A DNA stretch of 64,000 nucleotides from Cepaea nemoralis (GCA_014155875.1 JACEFZ010006258.1:397501-461500); one strand, 5' to 3'; shown: positions 22,385-32,879, counted from the first letter of the stretch. Notes: generated from the sequence alone by a model not told the origin. Program-made: numbers and translations.

Positions 22385-22400
22385 ATCACGAAAGGAAACA
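22385..22400. repeat. 16-bp target-site duplication, right
   Basis: ATCACGAAAGGAAACA, identical to 20460-20475. Confidence 0.92.
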
Positions 22401-22516
22401 AATAACACGATATATAGCGATATATCGTCCTTCTGTCCATACGGGAGGTCACATGTGGCGGTACATTGACCCTTGTCACTGAATAACCTAATCTTTCTTC
22501 TTTCCTTCCTTCCATG

Positions 22517-22748
22517 ATTAGTTACATATCCTTTAGAGGACGTCGCATTCAACTCCAGAAGTTTCTGGCAGTTGGTGATTTATTGGCAAAATATTGTTTA
22601 GTAGTTTGTCTTTGCTTTCTGAACGATCAGCACTCATACCATTGTATGAAAATCAACATAAGGCGGTCAACGACCAAATCGCCCGTAGCTGTGTTTTGAA
22701 CTCGGTATGCAGGATTAGGAAGTGCGTCCAGAACCCCTTCGCCACAGC
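22517..22748 (-). repeat. SINE-B copy with 10-bp target duplication
   Basis: The minus strand reads a tRNA-like head starting with the GGCGAAGGGGTTCTGGACGC block, a box-B-like GAGTTCAAAACAC and the SINE-B 3' end with AAAGGATATGTAACT. It is bounded by TCCTTCCATG at 22507-22516 and 22749-22758. The core is more diverged than in the other copies. Confidence 0.75.
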
Positions 22749-23000
22749 TCCTTCCATGGTATTCTTTGTATACTCACCAGAAACATCATTTCCACCGCCG
22801 TTAGATGCCTCTCATCTTGTCTGTTATTTTCGTCCATGCTTCACATGCATATAATAGCAGAGGTTCTTGTCAGGAAGTTAACATTCCTTTTCTCTGCAAT
22901 TGACAGCGTTTTGTTTGTGAGTGTGTTTGCCATCTTGCAAACTGCTACATTCGCCATGGTTATTCTCGTTCAAATCTCAACAAGTTACCTTTCGTCAGGT
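22749..23000 (-). pseudogene. LINE RT C-terminal fragment
   Basis: The minus strand reads, from high to low coordinates, ITMANVAVCKMANTLTNKT, LSIAEKRN, and then HLTAVEMMFLVSIQRIPWKE. This aligns with the LINE at 50545-51000 (RIAMAKVAFCHLENILTNK, HLIAVEMWFQRKMQR). The catalytic part is missing. SINE-B lies at its low-coordinate end. On the other side it continues without a break into the 42-bp array. Confidence 0.7.
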
Positions 23001-23455
23001 ATTATGGCTATTCTAATCTCTACAAGGCGTCTCCCATCAGACGTTATGACTGTTCTAATCTCAACATGTCACATCCCATCATATATTATGACTGTTCTAA
23101 TCTCTTCAAAGCATCTCCCATCAGATGTTATGACTGTTCTAATCTCTTCAGGGCATGTCCCATCAGATGTCATGACTGTTCTAATCTCTTGAAGTCGTCT
23201 CCCATCAGATGTTATGTCTGTTCTAATCTCTTCAAGGTGTCACTCATCAGATGTTATAACTGTTCTAATCTCTTCAAGGCGTCTCTCATCAGATGTCATG
23301 ACTCTTCTAATCTCTTGAAGTCGTCTCCCATCAGATGTTATGTCTGTTCTAATCTCTTCAAGGTGTCACTCATCAGATGTTATAACTGTTCTAATCTCTT
23401 CAAGGCGTCTCTCACCAGATGTCATGACTCTTCTAATCTCTACAAGACCCATCTC
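22985..23455 (-). repeat. 42-bp minisatellite made of LINE RT codons
   Basis: About eleven tandem units of 42 bp (14 codons). On the minus strand each reads ITSDG-R-LEEIRT-V or a close variant. The same peptide occurs once in the LINE at about 50640-50700 (TTSDGRCLEETRTRI), at the same position relative to the following AMAKVAF segment. The array is therefore an in-frame amplification inside a LINE fragment. Some units have gained a stop. Three consecutive units (126 bp) are themselves repeated at about 23186-23311 and 23312-23437. Confidence 0.85.
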
Positions 23456-23872
23456 GGCCACGACAAATAATACTACCTCCGTCACCACAACCACTAGAAT
23501 CTTCTTCATTACAATCAATACCATCTCCGTCACCACAAAATCTACCATCCCCGTCACCACAACCAGTACCTTACCCTTCACCACAACCACTCTCTTCACA
23601 ACCACTACCACTCTCTACACCACAACCACTACCACCCCATCACCACAACCAATACAATCCCCGAAACCACAACCACTACAATCTCTGTCACCACAACAAC
23701 TACCATCAAAGTCACCACAACAATCACTGACATCTCCGTCACCACAACCACCACCATCTCCGTCACCACAACCAATACAGTCCCCGTTACCGCAACCACT
23801 ACAATCCCTGTCACCACAACCACTACCATCAACGTCACCACGACCACTACCACTCCCGTCCCCAGTGGGATT
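23456..23872. repeat. ACC/ACA-rich minisatellite
   Basis: Imperfect units of the type CACCACAACCACTACCATC with CCGTCACC joints, mostly 18-24 bp long. The same repeat type reappears at 32888-33400. The threonine/proline-rich and valine-rich open frames over it are composition artefacts. Confidence 0.9.
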
Positions 23873-24053
23873 GCATTGATATTAAATATGTTAATTTATC
23901 ATGTGTAAGTCACATAAGTATGCCTAATGATCACCCATGCAAGTTATGATTATGAGTTATAATGATGACTGATTGTGGATTCATGTGGTGATTCCATTGT
24001 GATTTCATTGATATTGAATATGTGAATTTATCATTTGTGAGACACATCAGTAT
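23873..24053. repeat. Tandem unit of ~125 bp, target of the Penelope-like element
   Basis: The block with AATTTATCAT, CACAT.AGTATGCCTAAT and GACTGATTGTGG occurs at 23880-23985 and starts again at about 24009. The second unit is interrupted after AGTAT by the Penelope-like element and resumes at 26644 (GCCTAATTTTCATCCATGCC, then GAGTGATTGTGG). Confidence 0.75.
24042..24053. repeat. 12-bp target-site duplication, left
   Basis: ACACATCAGTAT, repeated at 26632-26643. Confidence 0.85.
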
Positions 24054-26631
24054 TTCAAATTCACTACGGGAAAACATTGTTTTGAATTTCTCAAACGTCG
24101 CCTCCCATTACCAACTGTGAAGCGATTAGATGGATTACTCAAGCTGAAGTGTAAAATATCGCTACAGGATTGTCGATTTAGATTTTTCGAGGAATGCCTA
24201 AGGACGGGGATATTTCCTCACCGGTATTTCAGATCTCTGAGGACCGACAGAATATGTCCGACAAGAAAAAACCTGAGACGACTGACAAAAAACCAGATAG
24301 AAGAAACCCAGTTCAAGCTGGCCAACTTGAAGCGTACACAGAGTTCTGCCTACTACGTCACCCAAGAATTGAGCTTGTATGGCTACTTGAAGTTCACTAA
24401 ATTCTGTACAGAAGCAGTGTACAAGGTGAAAATCGCAGAGAATGCTCGCCTCAACAAATCACTGAGCACTGAAAAGGTAACAACGTCAGTATTAGACAAC
24501 CCAGAGAAGTATGTGAGTAACTTATCGTCGTACGTACTCAACAACATTGAAACGGAAAATTATGCATAAAGCCTAAACACATCAACCGTGTTGAGTCGCA
24601 AGCACAGGTTGAAATGTTGTTTGATCAAGTCTCCAAGTTATCACCTACCTCTGCTGAGTCGGTCGGGTGGCTGAAGGCCAAACTGGTAGATTTAGAACAC
24701 CAGTATCGCACAACACCCTCTAAACAGACATGTCCGCTGACCAACGAACACCTTAGTGCCTTAAAAGCATTAAAGGCTAAACCTGACAAAGGGAGCGGTA
24801 CAGTACTGATGGACATGTCAGACTACCAGAGAAAAATGGATGTAATATTGTCAGATGAATCCAAATTCAGGATAGATAAAAAATTAAACAAGTCGGAGGA
24901 CCTGGATGCTATAATGAGGAAAGAGATCCAGTCAATGTGAATGCGGGACTCATCAGTGAGGCCACTGCAAAAACGCTCACACCACGTGGCTCGCACACTC
25001 CTCAGATGTACGGTTTACCCAAACTTCACAAGCCCGGTATCCCGCTAAGACCTATCCTGTCCATGGTGAACTCTGCACAACAACGAATGGCGAGATGGCT
25101 AGCCGAAATGTTAAAGCCAATCCAAAAATACTCAGAGATACATTCCAACTGGTGGAATTATTGGATACTATGGACATAAATAACAAACACATGGCATCCA
25201 TGGATATAGCCTACCTATTCACTAACGTTCCATTAGAGGAGACAGTGAAAATAATAAGGGAACGCATTGAAGACAAACAACTAAAATTAGGCATACCAAC
25301 ACCTATTCTGGATAGGCTACTACTACTATGTACCGCCAACATACAATTCAATTTTCTAACTAAGTCATACCGCCAAATTGACGGAGTGGCCATGGGGAGT
25401 CCTCTTGGTCCTATTCTAGCGGACATCTTCATGGCACATTTAGAAGAAAAGAGATCCTCAGACATCAACAACTTGGCCTTTTACCGTCGTTATGTGGACG
25501 ATATACTAATTATCACCATAGATGAGCTACAAGCAACATCGTTTCATGTCACAATGAACAAGACGCATAAAACATCTCTCTATCTATGGAACACGAACAC
25601 AACGAAGCGTTACCGTTCCTAGATATTCTAATGAGACGTAGAGCAGACGGAACAATTCAAAGATCGGTGTATCGCAAAGGGACATGGACTGGCCAATACC
25701 TAAATTTTCAGAGCTTCACACCTGTCCAGTACAAACGGGGCTTAGTACGGACCTTGTTTGACCGTGCTAGAAAGATATGCACCCAGGACACACTGACAGA
25801 GGAATTTGAAACTCTGAAGAATGTCTTAAACCTGAATGGGTACTCCACAGGATTTATAAAGCGCCACTGCCAACAGCCCAAACCCAAAGCAGACGTAACT
25901 ACAGTCCCTAAACTCAAGGTATTCATCCAGCTAACCTTTCGAGGGGATGACGTAATGCAACGTCTACAAGACCGGCTTACTACAGCAGTAGGCCGAACAT
26001 TCTGTGCGGCAACTCCAGTCATTAGATATAAAACCGTACCGATTCCTACACCAGCAGTCAAAGAGCCTGTTCCTCTGTACGCCACAAACAATTGTATTTA
26101 CCAATTCACATGTAGATGCCAGGCCGTTTACATTGGTAGAACAGAGAGACAACTTAACAAACGGGTGTCAGAACACATACCTCAATGGGTCAACAAGATA
26201 CAACACACAGGAGATGCTAGCCTCGTGGGGTCGACACACCGGAAGCTCCCGGCGTCTTCAATCGGTAGGCACATTGTCGACAGTGGCCACATGGTGGACA
26301 GAGACACTGCATTTCGCGTGTTGTTTAACACACAAAATACTCGCTTGTTAAAATTTGCAGAAGCAATTATGATCTATCAACGCAAGCCAGAATTGTGTAA
26401 ACAGAAAGACATGTTAGTCAGCTTAAAATTACCGTGGTAGATAAGTGACATTACTGTGCGAATATGTGTATATTTCGACTTGAAGGATTTATCTAGTTAT
26501 TTCACGTAAGTTGTGTGATTTCTGCAGTATGTACCTGACGAGATGCAGCCAAATATGCCAGGCAATAAATCGTGCAATCTATTGTTTGTGTCTTCGTTAT
26601 TCAAATTCACTGCGGGAAAACATTGTTTTGA
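24054..26631 (+). mobile_element. Penelope-like element 1 (PLE-1)
   Basis: A retroelement with reverse transcriptase and a C-terminal GIY-YIG nuclease, bounded by 12-bp target duplications. A 32-bp direct repeat (core CGGGAAAACATTGTTTTGA) lies at both ends (24055-24086 and 26601-26632), which I interpret as the remnant of a pseudo-LTR, the partial tandem arrangement usual for these elements. It sits in a tandem repeat of about 125 bp. The ORF is broken by four frame changes. Confidence 0.88.
24087..26440 (+). pseudogene. PLE reverse transcriptase / GIY-YIG nuclease, frameshifted
   Basis: Five consecutive frame segments: 24087-24569 (N-terminal region, SLQDCRFRFFEECLR), 24570-24940 (KPDKGSGTVLMD), 24937-25179 (YGLPKLHKPGIPLRPILS, typical of this RT type), 25095-25622 (SMDIAYLFTNVPLEE, GVAMGSPLGPILADIF and the catalytic FYRRYVDDIL) and 25586-26440 (linker and nuclease). 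The nuclease shows CIYQFTC, VYIGRTERQL (YIG at residues 182-184 of the last segment), then R193 and EH 196-197, ending in a conserved EA.MI motif. The catalytic residues are visible, but four frame changes rule out translation as one protein. If they are sequencing errors the element could be intact. Confidence 0.9.
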
Positions 26632-26643
26632 ACACATCAGTAT
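26632..26643. repeat. 12-bp target-site duplication, right
   Basis: ACACATCAGTAT, identical to 24042-24053; the target repeat unit resumes with GCCTAAT. Confidence 0.85.
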
Positions 26644-26744
26644 GCCTAATTTTCATCCATGCCAGTATGGATGATTTCTGATGAGTGATTGTGGAGTGAG
26701 TGAGGAGATGTGACATACTGATATTGAGTATGATCAATCAATCA

Positions 26745-26975
26745 ATCTCCGGATAGTAGGAAATTTAACTCATACACTAATTAATAATTTAGTGCCCTCC
26801 TAAGCATGACACCACTCTGTAGCCCATATAACTCATGTTACAAGCGTACGGTTTTGTGTCCGGAATGTGTTAGATGAAACACTAATTAATAATTTGGTGC
26901 ACTCCTAAGCATGGCACCCATCTGTATATCATATCACTCATGTTACACTCATACAGGTTTATGTCCTACAGTGTG
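26745..26975. repeat. Tandem duplication of ~110 bp
   Basis: The words ACACTAATTAATAATTT, CTCCTAAGCATG, CTCATGTTACA and GTTTTGTGTCC or GTTTATGTCC occur twice in the same order, offset by about 105-110 bp. Confidence 0.75.
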
Positions 26976-26984
26976 TTGGAAGAT

Positions 26985-27128
26985 AATGATTATAATGGTG
27001 ACGATAATGATGATGATGATAATGATGATTATGATTATGATGATGATGATTATATGATGATTATTATGGTGATTATATGGTTATTATTATGGTGATAATG
27101 ATTATGATGATACTGATGATTATGAGGT
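26985..27128. repeat. (GAT)n-rich low-complexity DNA
   Basis: Imperfect GAT/ATT trinucleotides. The left target duplication of the SINE-C copy lies at its end. Confidence 0.9.
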
Positions 27129-27466
27129 TGCTTGCTTGCTTGCTTGTGTTCGTTGGCTTGAGCTCCAACGTGAAGTCCTGTATGTCGGATGAAGGCATCC
27201 TGTTGTCCAACATCAGTGTGATGTCATACAGGACCTGAGTTTTGCGTGAGTATCCGTTGTCCCATGTCTGGCTTATTGGTGTGCAGACTGGTGGTTCCTC
27301 GCCGTACAGGCAGACACTCTCCGACTTCGGAGGAATCGGCGATCCTACTGACTTTAGCCAGGACCCCGAAGGGACCTGTTGCCCAGGACGCTCGACGAGG
27401 ACGCGTCAATAGGTCTTGGCCAGTATATAACCCGGCCCTGGTGCCTTGGAAACACCTCTGCGTCCC
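27129..27466 (-). mobile_element. SINE-C copy 1 with 13-bp target duplications
   Basis: A 338-bp element flanked by ATGATTATGAGGT at 27116-27128 and 27467-27479. On the minus strand it ends in an (AAGC)n tail (GCTTGCTTGCTTGC on the plus strand). Simple-repeat tail plus 13-bp duplication indicate insertion by LINE machinery. I do not see a convincing box A/box B at the 5' end, so it may be derived from a LINE 3' end or another RNA. It has no coding capacity. A shorter copy lies at 28425-28630. Confidence 0.78.
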
Positions 27467-27479
27467 ATGATTATGAGGT

Positions 27480-28052
27480 AACGGCATATTACATACATGG
27501 TGAAGAAGAGGGAAAATACTATTATTCGAAGCATTCAGATTAAGAAGAATTCACCTGAATGTTATATAGGAGAAGATACCACAATGCACTTATATGGTTT
27601 TTAAACAAATACGCATTGCATTTAGGAATGAATTACAAACCTTAATGTATGAGACTACCACAATGTACGTGTATTGTTTATAAGCAAATACTCATTGCTT
27701 TTAGGAATGAATTATAAACCTTAATGTATGAGAACCTTTTCTTTTAAATTGAAGGATATCTATGGAAAATAATTATGAACAAAAGGGAATGGTGAACATA
27801 GTTATCAAATTCTGAATAGATCAAGGTATTACTCAACCTAGAGACCATGACTGACAGTATGGGTGAAGATGACACTGCTTATCTGGTAGTCTAAACCTTG
27901 AGTGCCCTATAATGAAGGATTGGATGGAGAGTGACCAGTCATAGGGTTGATACTATTAGAAAACACCAAGATTCCTCCCTTGTTTATTTTTCCCTAGGAT
28001 CAACATTCACTGTATTTATTTTCCTTGTTATTTTTTCTTGGAAGTTTTACAG
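27480..28052. other. Unassigned, with an ~80-bp tandem duplication
   Basis: At 27575-27740 a block with TTTAGGAATGAATTA.AAACC followed by TTAATGTATGAGA occurs twice, 78 bp apart. The rest shows no recognisable feature. Confidence 0.5.
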
Positions 28053-28116
28053 TCTTACATGTCTAATGTTCATGTTGATGATATCAGTAGATTTATGTTT
28101 AATGCTGGAATTTCAG
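28053..28116 (+). other. Weak internal-exon candidate
   Basis: A T-rich stretch ending in TTTTACAG lies directly before and CAG|GTAC directly after a 64-bp open segment (translation SYMSNVHVDDISRFMFNAGIS). This is the only place in the window where acceptor, open frame and donor signals coincide outside a repeat. There is no protein match that I recognise, the segment is short, and such signals occur by chance, so this is only a pointer. Confidence 0.12.
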
Positions 28117-28424
28117 GTACTTATTATATCCATCTAGATCAAGTACCTGGACAGAGTGATGCAGAATATTATTCCAAAAAGAAACCACCTGCAAGCAGTT
28201 TCCTTAGCCTAGTAGGAAATGTAACTTAGAGTACCCATAATTGCACTGGAGAGTAGGACTGTAACACAAACACTATTCTATACCCAGGAATAGAAGTAAC
28301 AGTCATTAGGAGGACTTAATCAACACAAGCTCAGGGAATTGATGGCATGAGGGATCCAGTCACCCTGAAGTAAAACAATATGTTTACAAGCAGTTTCAGA
28401 CACAGTACATCCCAATGAAGTATG

Positions 28425-28630
28425 CTTGCTTGCTTGCTTGTGTTCGCTGGCTGTGATCTCCAGCGAGAAGTCCTGTATGTCGAATGATGACATCCTGTTG
28501 TCCAACATCAGTGTGATGTCATACCGGACTGAGGTTTGCGTGAGTATCCGTTGTCCCATGTCTGACTTACTGGTGTGCAGACTGGTGGTTCCTCCCCGTG
28601 CAGGCAGACACTCTCCGACTTCGGAGGAAA
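28425..28630 (-). mobile_element. SINE-C copy 2, 5'-truncated
   Basis: Matches 27129-27335, from the GCTTGCTTGCTTG tail through GCTCCAGC/GATCTCCAGC, TCCTGTATGTCG, CATCCTGTTGTCCAACATCA and CTCCGACTTCGGAGGA. It is flanked by GAAGTATG on both sides (about 28418 and 28637), a probable target duplication. The 5' third of copy 1 is missing. Confidence 0.8.
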
Positions 28631-28639
28631 CCAAGGAAG

Positions 28640-29023
28640 TATGATCACTAGGTGTTTACTATATAGACAGATGTCAGTAAAATGTATATTTAGGGCATCA
28701 AGGTATATGTAATAACTTTGAATTGTGTTTGGTGATTATATGAACATACATATAAACATAATACCATTTTGTGAATGGAATTCATGTTGTTTATGTATTG
28801 AATGACCATAAACCATGTTTATGTTTAATAAATTATGAAAAGAGGTCATCTCCTCCATTGCGTGTTTTCTTGTCGTGTCATGAAGTTCAGTAAGACACAC
28901 CCTAGATATTAATTAATTAGCTGAGAGAGGAGAGGCAAGGAACCCCCTAAAGGATAGTGTTGGCCTTGAAGAAACTTTTAATTGTTTCCTGGAGGAATTC
29001 CCTGATTCTCCGAAACTCTATTA
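28640..29023. other. No recognisable feature
   Basis: AT-rich sequence left of the LTR element. No open frame or repeat that I can assign. Confidence 0.45.
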
Positions 29024-29642
29024 TGCCATGAGTCTGGTTAAGTAAAGACGGGTTGAGTAGATTACGGTAGAACAACGGTAGGATGAATTGTCATGGGGTG
29101 TCAGAGCAAAGAAATACACCGGGAAACGGGTATTCGTAAGGGCCAATAGAAGTGAGAGAATGAGGCCACGTGATCGAAGAAGGTTCGAGAAAGGGGGAGT
29201 TGAGAGGGCAGTCGGGCGGAAAAACACAGCCATGTTCACATCACAGAAATCGCAGAGACCAGGGATATTCTGAAGAGGTGGACAGAGGCCCAACTATGAA
29301 TATTAAATCAACGCCTGCACTGCAGGAGACAGAGTGACATAGTTCCTGAGATCATGTGTACCACAAGCAGGATGGTCAGGTGAATACGCCAAGTCGTTTA
29401 TCACGCTACTGCAGAAATAGTGAGGCTAGCCCGGTCGCTGTGTAGCTGAGGGCCGAGAATGACCCAGTACGGCGAGGTGTAAGTAAGAACATTGTTAGCT
29501 ATAGAGTGATATAAACTTATTAATGAATAAACAACGTGACTAATTCAGTATGCTTTGGAACTGCTATTCTTTATGCTATTGGACGTATACATTCGTAAGT
29601 TGTCAGGGTGCATACAACATAACCCCTAGTAACACTCTGGCA
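29024..29642 (+). repeat. 5' LTR
   Basis: Starts TGCCATGAGTCTGG and ends ACACTCTGGCA. Compared with the right LTR I count only about ten differences (single-base indels near 29183-29195 and 29250-29270 and scattered substitutions), so the insertion is young. Confidence 0.88.
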
Positions 29643-31189
29643 ATCATGGGGGACGTCACAGAGACTGAATCCAGGGAATGGAGGACGATACAAAAGTGAG
29701 CGATTCTCACCGGGAAAGTTATCAGCTTGGAAAGTTTTAGTTATAAAACTAGATTAACAACAAATAGTAGATACTTTATAGAGTGTATAAAAGCTATATG
29801 GATGTGATTGGTATAGATAGAATTGTTGTAGTAGAATGAATGCATTGATAGGTATAGGATTGATTGAAGTAACATGATGATGGGGTAAAGTCATCAGAGA
29901 AAAAAAAACAGTACAGAGGTGTAATAGTGTGGTTAAAATATTTATATGAAATCTATGAATGCTAGCCATGACAGGTCCTAAGAAGGGTCACACAGACTAT
30001 ATGATAAAATGATCTGGTCGAATTAGGGACAGAATCCCGGTAGTACAATATGGCATACGGTAATACTATCATTTAGGAAACCATGCGTTCATACAAGGTG
30101 ACTGGGCGAGTTGGGGTACTGACCATGATAACATGTCAATGTAGGAAATGTGATATGATTGTGGAAATATATGATGCAATTGTGAATGTAATTATGCATA
30201 TGTATGTATGGATATATATACACCCAAGGCTGTTATTAATTTCAGATAGTTAAGGGGTATAAATGACTGAGCAGAAGAGAGAGTGTCGAAGGTACCTCAA
30301 AGATGTTACCTCACTAGCTAACTGAAGGGGCTGAGACAGACAGACACAAGTGAAGATTGAGAATCTGATTGGTAGAAGATACAGTCAGCGAAGACAGATA
30401 CCCGCCAGAACCAACCAAGGGAGTAATAGTTAATAACATTCACTATCATTCAATAAACAAAACTCATAATACACATAGATAGAGATAAATATCATTTTAA
30501 TGGCTTTAAGTACATACATAGACATCAGTACATTCTTATGATCATGATCATCATGCCATGTACATTTGTAATCAATATGCATGTAATTGTAACTATAATT
30601 GTAACATTATTGATTGTACTAGTACCTGATTGTAATAGGACGTGTAAGATGAGATGTTGGTAGAATCGACATCTGCGAAAGCAGGAAGGTTGACAGTGGG
30701 TCTAAAACCACGATACATCACAGAGGACACCCATAACATAAAGAAAAAGAAGAAGAAGTTAACTGAGACACTACTACTAGTAAAACATATTGATGGCAAA
30801 AAGATGATGAGGTGCGAGTGAAAGTTATAATAGTGCTTGCAACATTACATGTGAGTTTAATTTTATATACTATTCAGGTTTTATGACAATATGGTATATT
30901 GGAGAGACAGACATGTACAATTGGTAGGAGAAACTTATGTGATTGTGGTAACAGGTACAGAACATAAGAATATGAGTGACAGTGAAGTGAGAGAAAGGGG
31001 ACGAGAAGATTGAGAGTAGAAATGTGTGCGAATGAGAATCAATTTGAACACAACCTGGATACTTGCACAACGGTATACAGCAAGCGTACAGGCATAAATG
31101 GGACATTTGAGGTTCTGGTATGCGTGTTGTGAGACAGCGTACATAATAAACAAAATTAAACATTATTTAAAAAAAAAAAAAAATAAAAT

Positions 31190-31274
<85 letters not shown>

Positions 31275-32145
31275 AATGATGAAAGAATGGACGAGTGAAA
31301 TGAAAGAGAGAGAGAGAGAGAGAGAGAGAGAATAGTGTGAAAGTGAAAGAGAATACAATGATAGTGGAGTAGCATTATTAGTAGTACCATTGATAATAGT
31401 ACCAAGTGATAGTACTGTGTACATAGAATATTTTAACACATAGTACTTCGGCATGGTAGTAGATGTATATAAAGGTAGATAAGGGTCATGGTATTAGGAA
31501 CACGACAAGGAAAAAGTTAGTAGCAAGAACACCAGGGATAAACAGAAGGCAAATGAAGGGAATGAGATAGCCACAGAGCACAAGTAACTAATGGCAGCCG
31601 ACCACGCACACACGTTGACAAGACAAATACTAGAGTCATAGGTACCCGCACCAAAGAGATCCACAGTCGTAGCATAGACTACCCAGAAGCAAGATAGAGC
31701 TTAAACAAAATATGGGTGAAATTGATATGTCTGCATTCCACACGTTCCTGCACCCAGGGCTTAAGGGCTGGGGAGGGTGTCAGTTGCTTGTACCGAGGTA
31801 TAAATGAGGAACCTTATGGGAATGTCCGGGGTGGGACATTGGGACTCATAGTAGGTTGGTCATCAACTTGCCGAACACAAAGGGGGTTGAGGCCACACGA
31901 GGTCTATTTGGGAATAGACGGATATTCGTGTCCGACATTATAATTTGTGTGAAGGTATGGCAGAATATCAACGTAACACAGAGGGAAGTTAAAGGTAACT
32001 GAGAAGCAAGCTCTAAGGACATGAGGCAGTAGACAGATATGTGCGACCAGTGGACAGGCATGTGCGACCAAGCTGACTCATGTCAAGTGTAGAGATAAGG
32101 AAGAACCCAAAAATGTAGAACATTTTTGAAATTGCGGGGGGCATA
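29643..32145 (+). other. Internal region of the LTR element
   Basis: A short frame begins MGDVTETESREWRTIQK at 29646 directly after the primer-binding position, where a gag start would lie, but stops after 17 codons. The longest other frame (31716-31943, 75 codons) is unrecognised. The region holds (GA)n at 31191-31268 and 31302-31331, and is otherwise AT-rich and non-coding. Confidence 0.6.
31191..31331. repeat. (GA)n microsatellites
   Basis: A (GA)n run of about 77 bp and a second of about 30 bp separated by 33 bp, inside the LTR element. An A-run precedes the first one. Confidence 0.95.
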
Positions 32146-32764
32146 TGCCATGAGTCTGGTTAAGTAAAGACGGGTTGAGTAGATTACGGTAGAACAACGG
32201 TAGGATGAATTGTCATGGGGTGTCAGAGCAAAGAAATACACCGGGAAACGGGTATTCGTAAGGGCCAATAGAAGTGAGAGAATGAGGCCACGTGATCGAA
32301 GAAGGTTGAGAAAGGGGGGAGTTGAGAGGGCAGTCGGGCGGAAAAACACAGCCATGTTCACATGACAGAAATCGCAAGACCAGGGGATATTCTGAAGAGG
32401 TGGACAGAGGCCCAACTATGAATATTAAATCAACGCCTGCACTGCAGGAGACAGAGTGACATAGTTCCTGAGATCATGTGTACCACAAGCAGGATGGTCA
32501 GGTGAATACGCTAAGTCGTTTATCACGCTACTGCAGAAATAGTGAGGCTAGCCCGGTCGCTGTGTAGCTGAGGGCCGAGAATGACCCAGTACGGCGAGGT
32601 GTAAGTAAGAACATTGTTAGCTATAGAGTGATGTAAACTTGTTAATGAATAAACAACGTGACTAATTCAGTATGCTTTGGAACTGCTATTCTTTATGCTA
32701 TTGGACGTATACATTCGTAAGTTGTCAGGGTGCATACAACATAACCCCTAGTAACACTCTGGCA
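32146..32764 (+). repeat. 3' LTR
   Basis: Same length and ends as the left LTR. It follows a purine run. After TGGCA the flank reads ATATTAAATC. Confidence 0.88.
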
Positions 32765-32879
32765 ATATATTAAATCAAGCATTTGACCCAGCGCTAGCTT
32801 AAGTAATTGTAAAGGGCAGGATCACATTGGAAAAGAAGAAATTGGTATCCTTGATCTCTTTGGGGGTTTCCTAACGTTA

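Larger units (their letters stand above)
29024..32764 (+). mobile_element. Non-autonomous LTR retrotransposon, 3.7 kb
   Basis: Two 619-bp direct repeats with TG..CA ends and the inverted termini TGCCA/TGGCA enclose 2.5 kb without recognisable gag, protease, RT or integrase. A GCGGGGGG purine run precedes the right LTR (32134-32141), as a polypurine tract should. Five bases after the left LTR starts TGGGGGACGTCAC (29647-29659), a possible primer-binding site. TATTA directly left of the element recurs one base right of it, a possible 5-bp target duplication. The orientation is given by the primer and polypurine sites. It would depend on enzymes from another element. Confidence 0.85.

Noticed and set aside
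22380..22440. Palindrome around CGATATATAGCGATATATCG
   Set aside because: The symmetry is imperfect and AT-driven; nothing else suggests a regulatory site.
22722..23192. 156-codon plus-strand frame with VLISS repeats
   Set aside because: It is the antisense shadow of the LINE-derived 42-bp array.
26525..26632. Hammerhead ribozyme at the 3' end of PLE-1
   Set aside because: A CTGACGAG word occurs near 26537, but no stem II followed by GAAA could be found next to it, and GGGAAAACATTG is not in a matching position.
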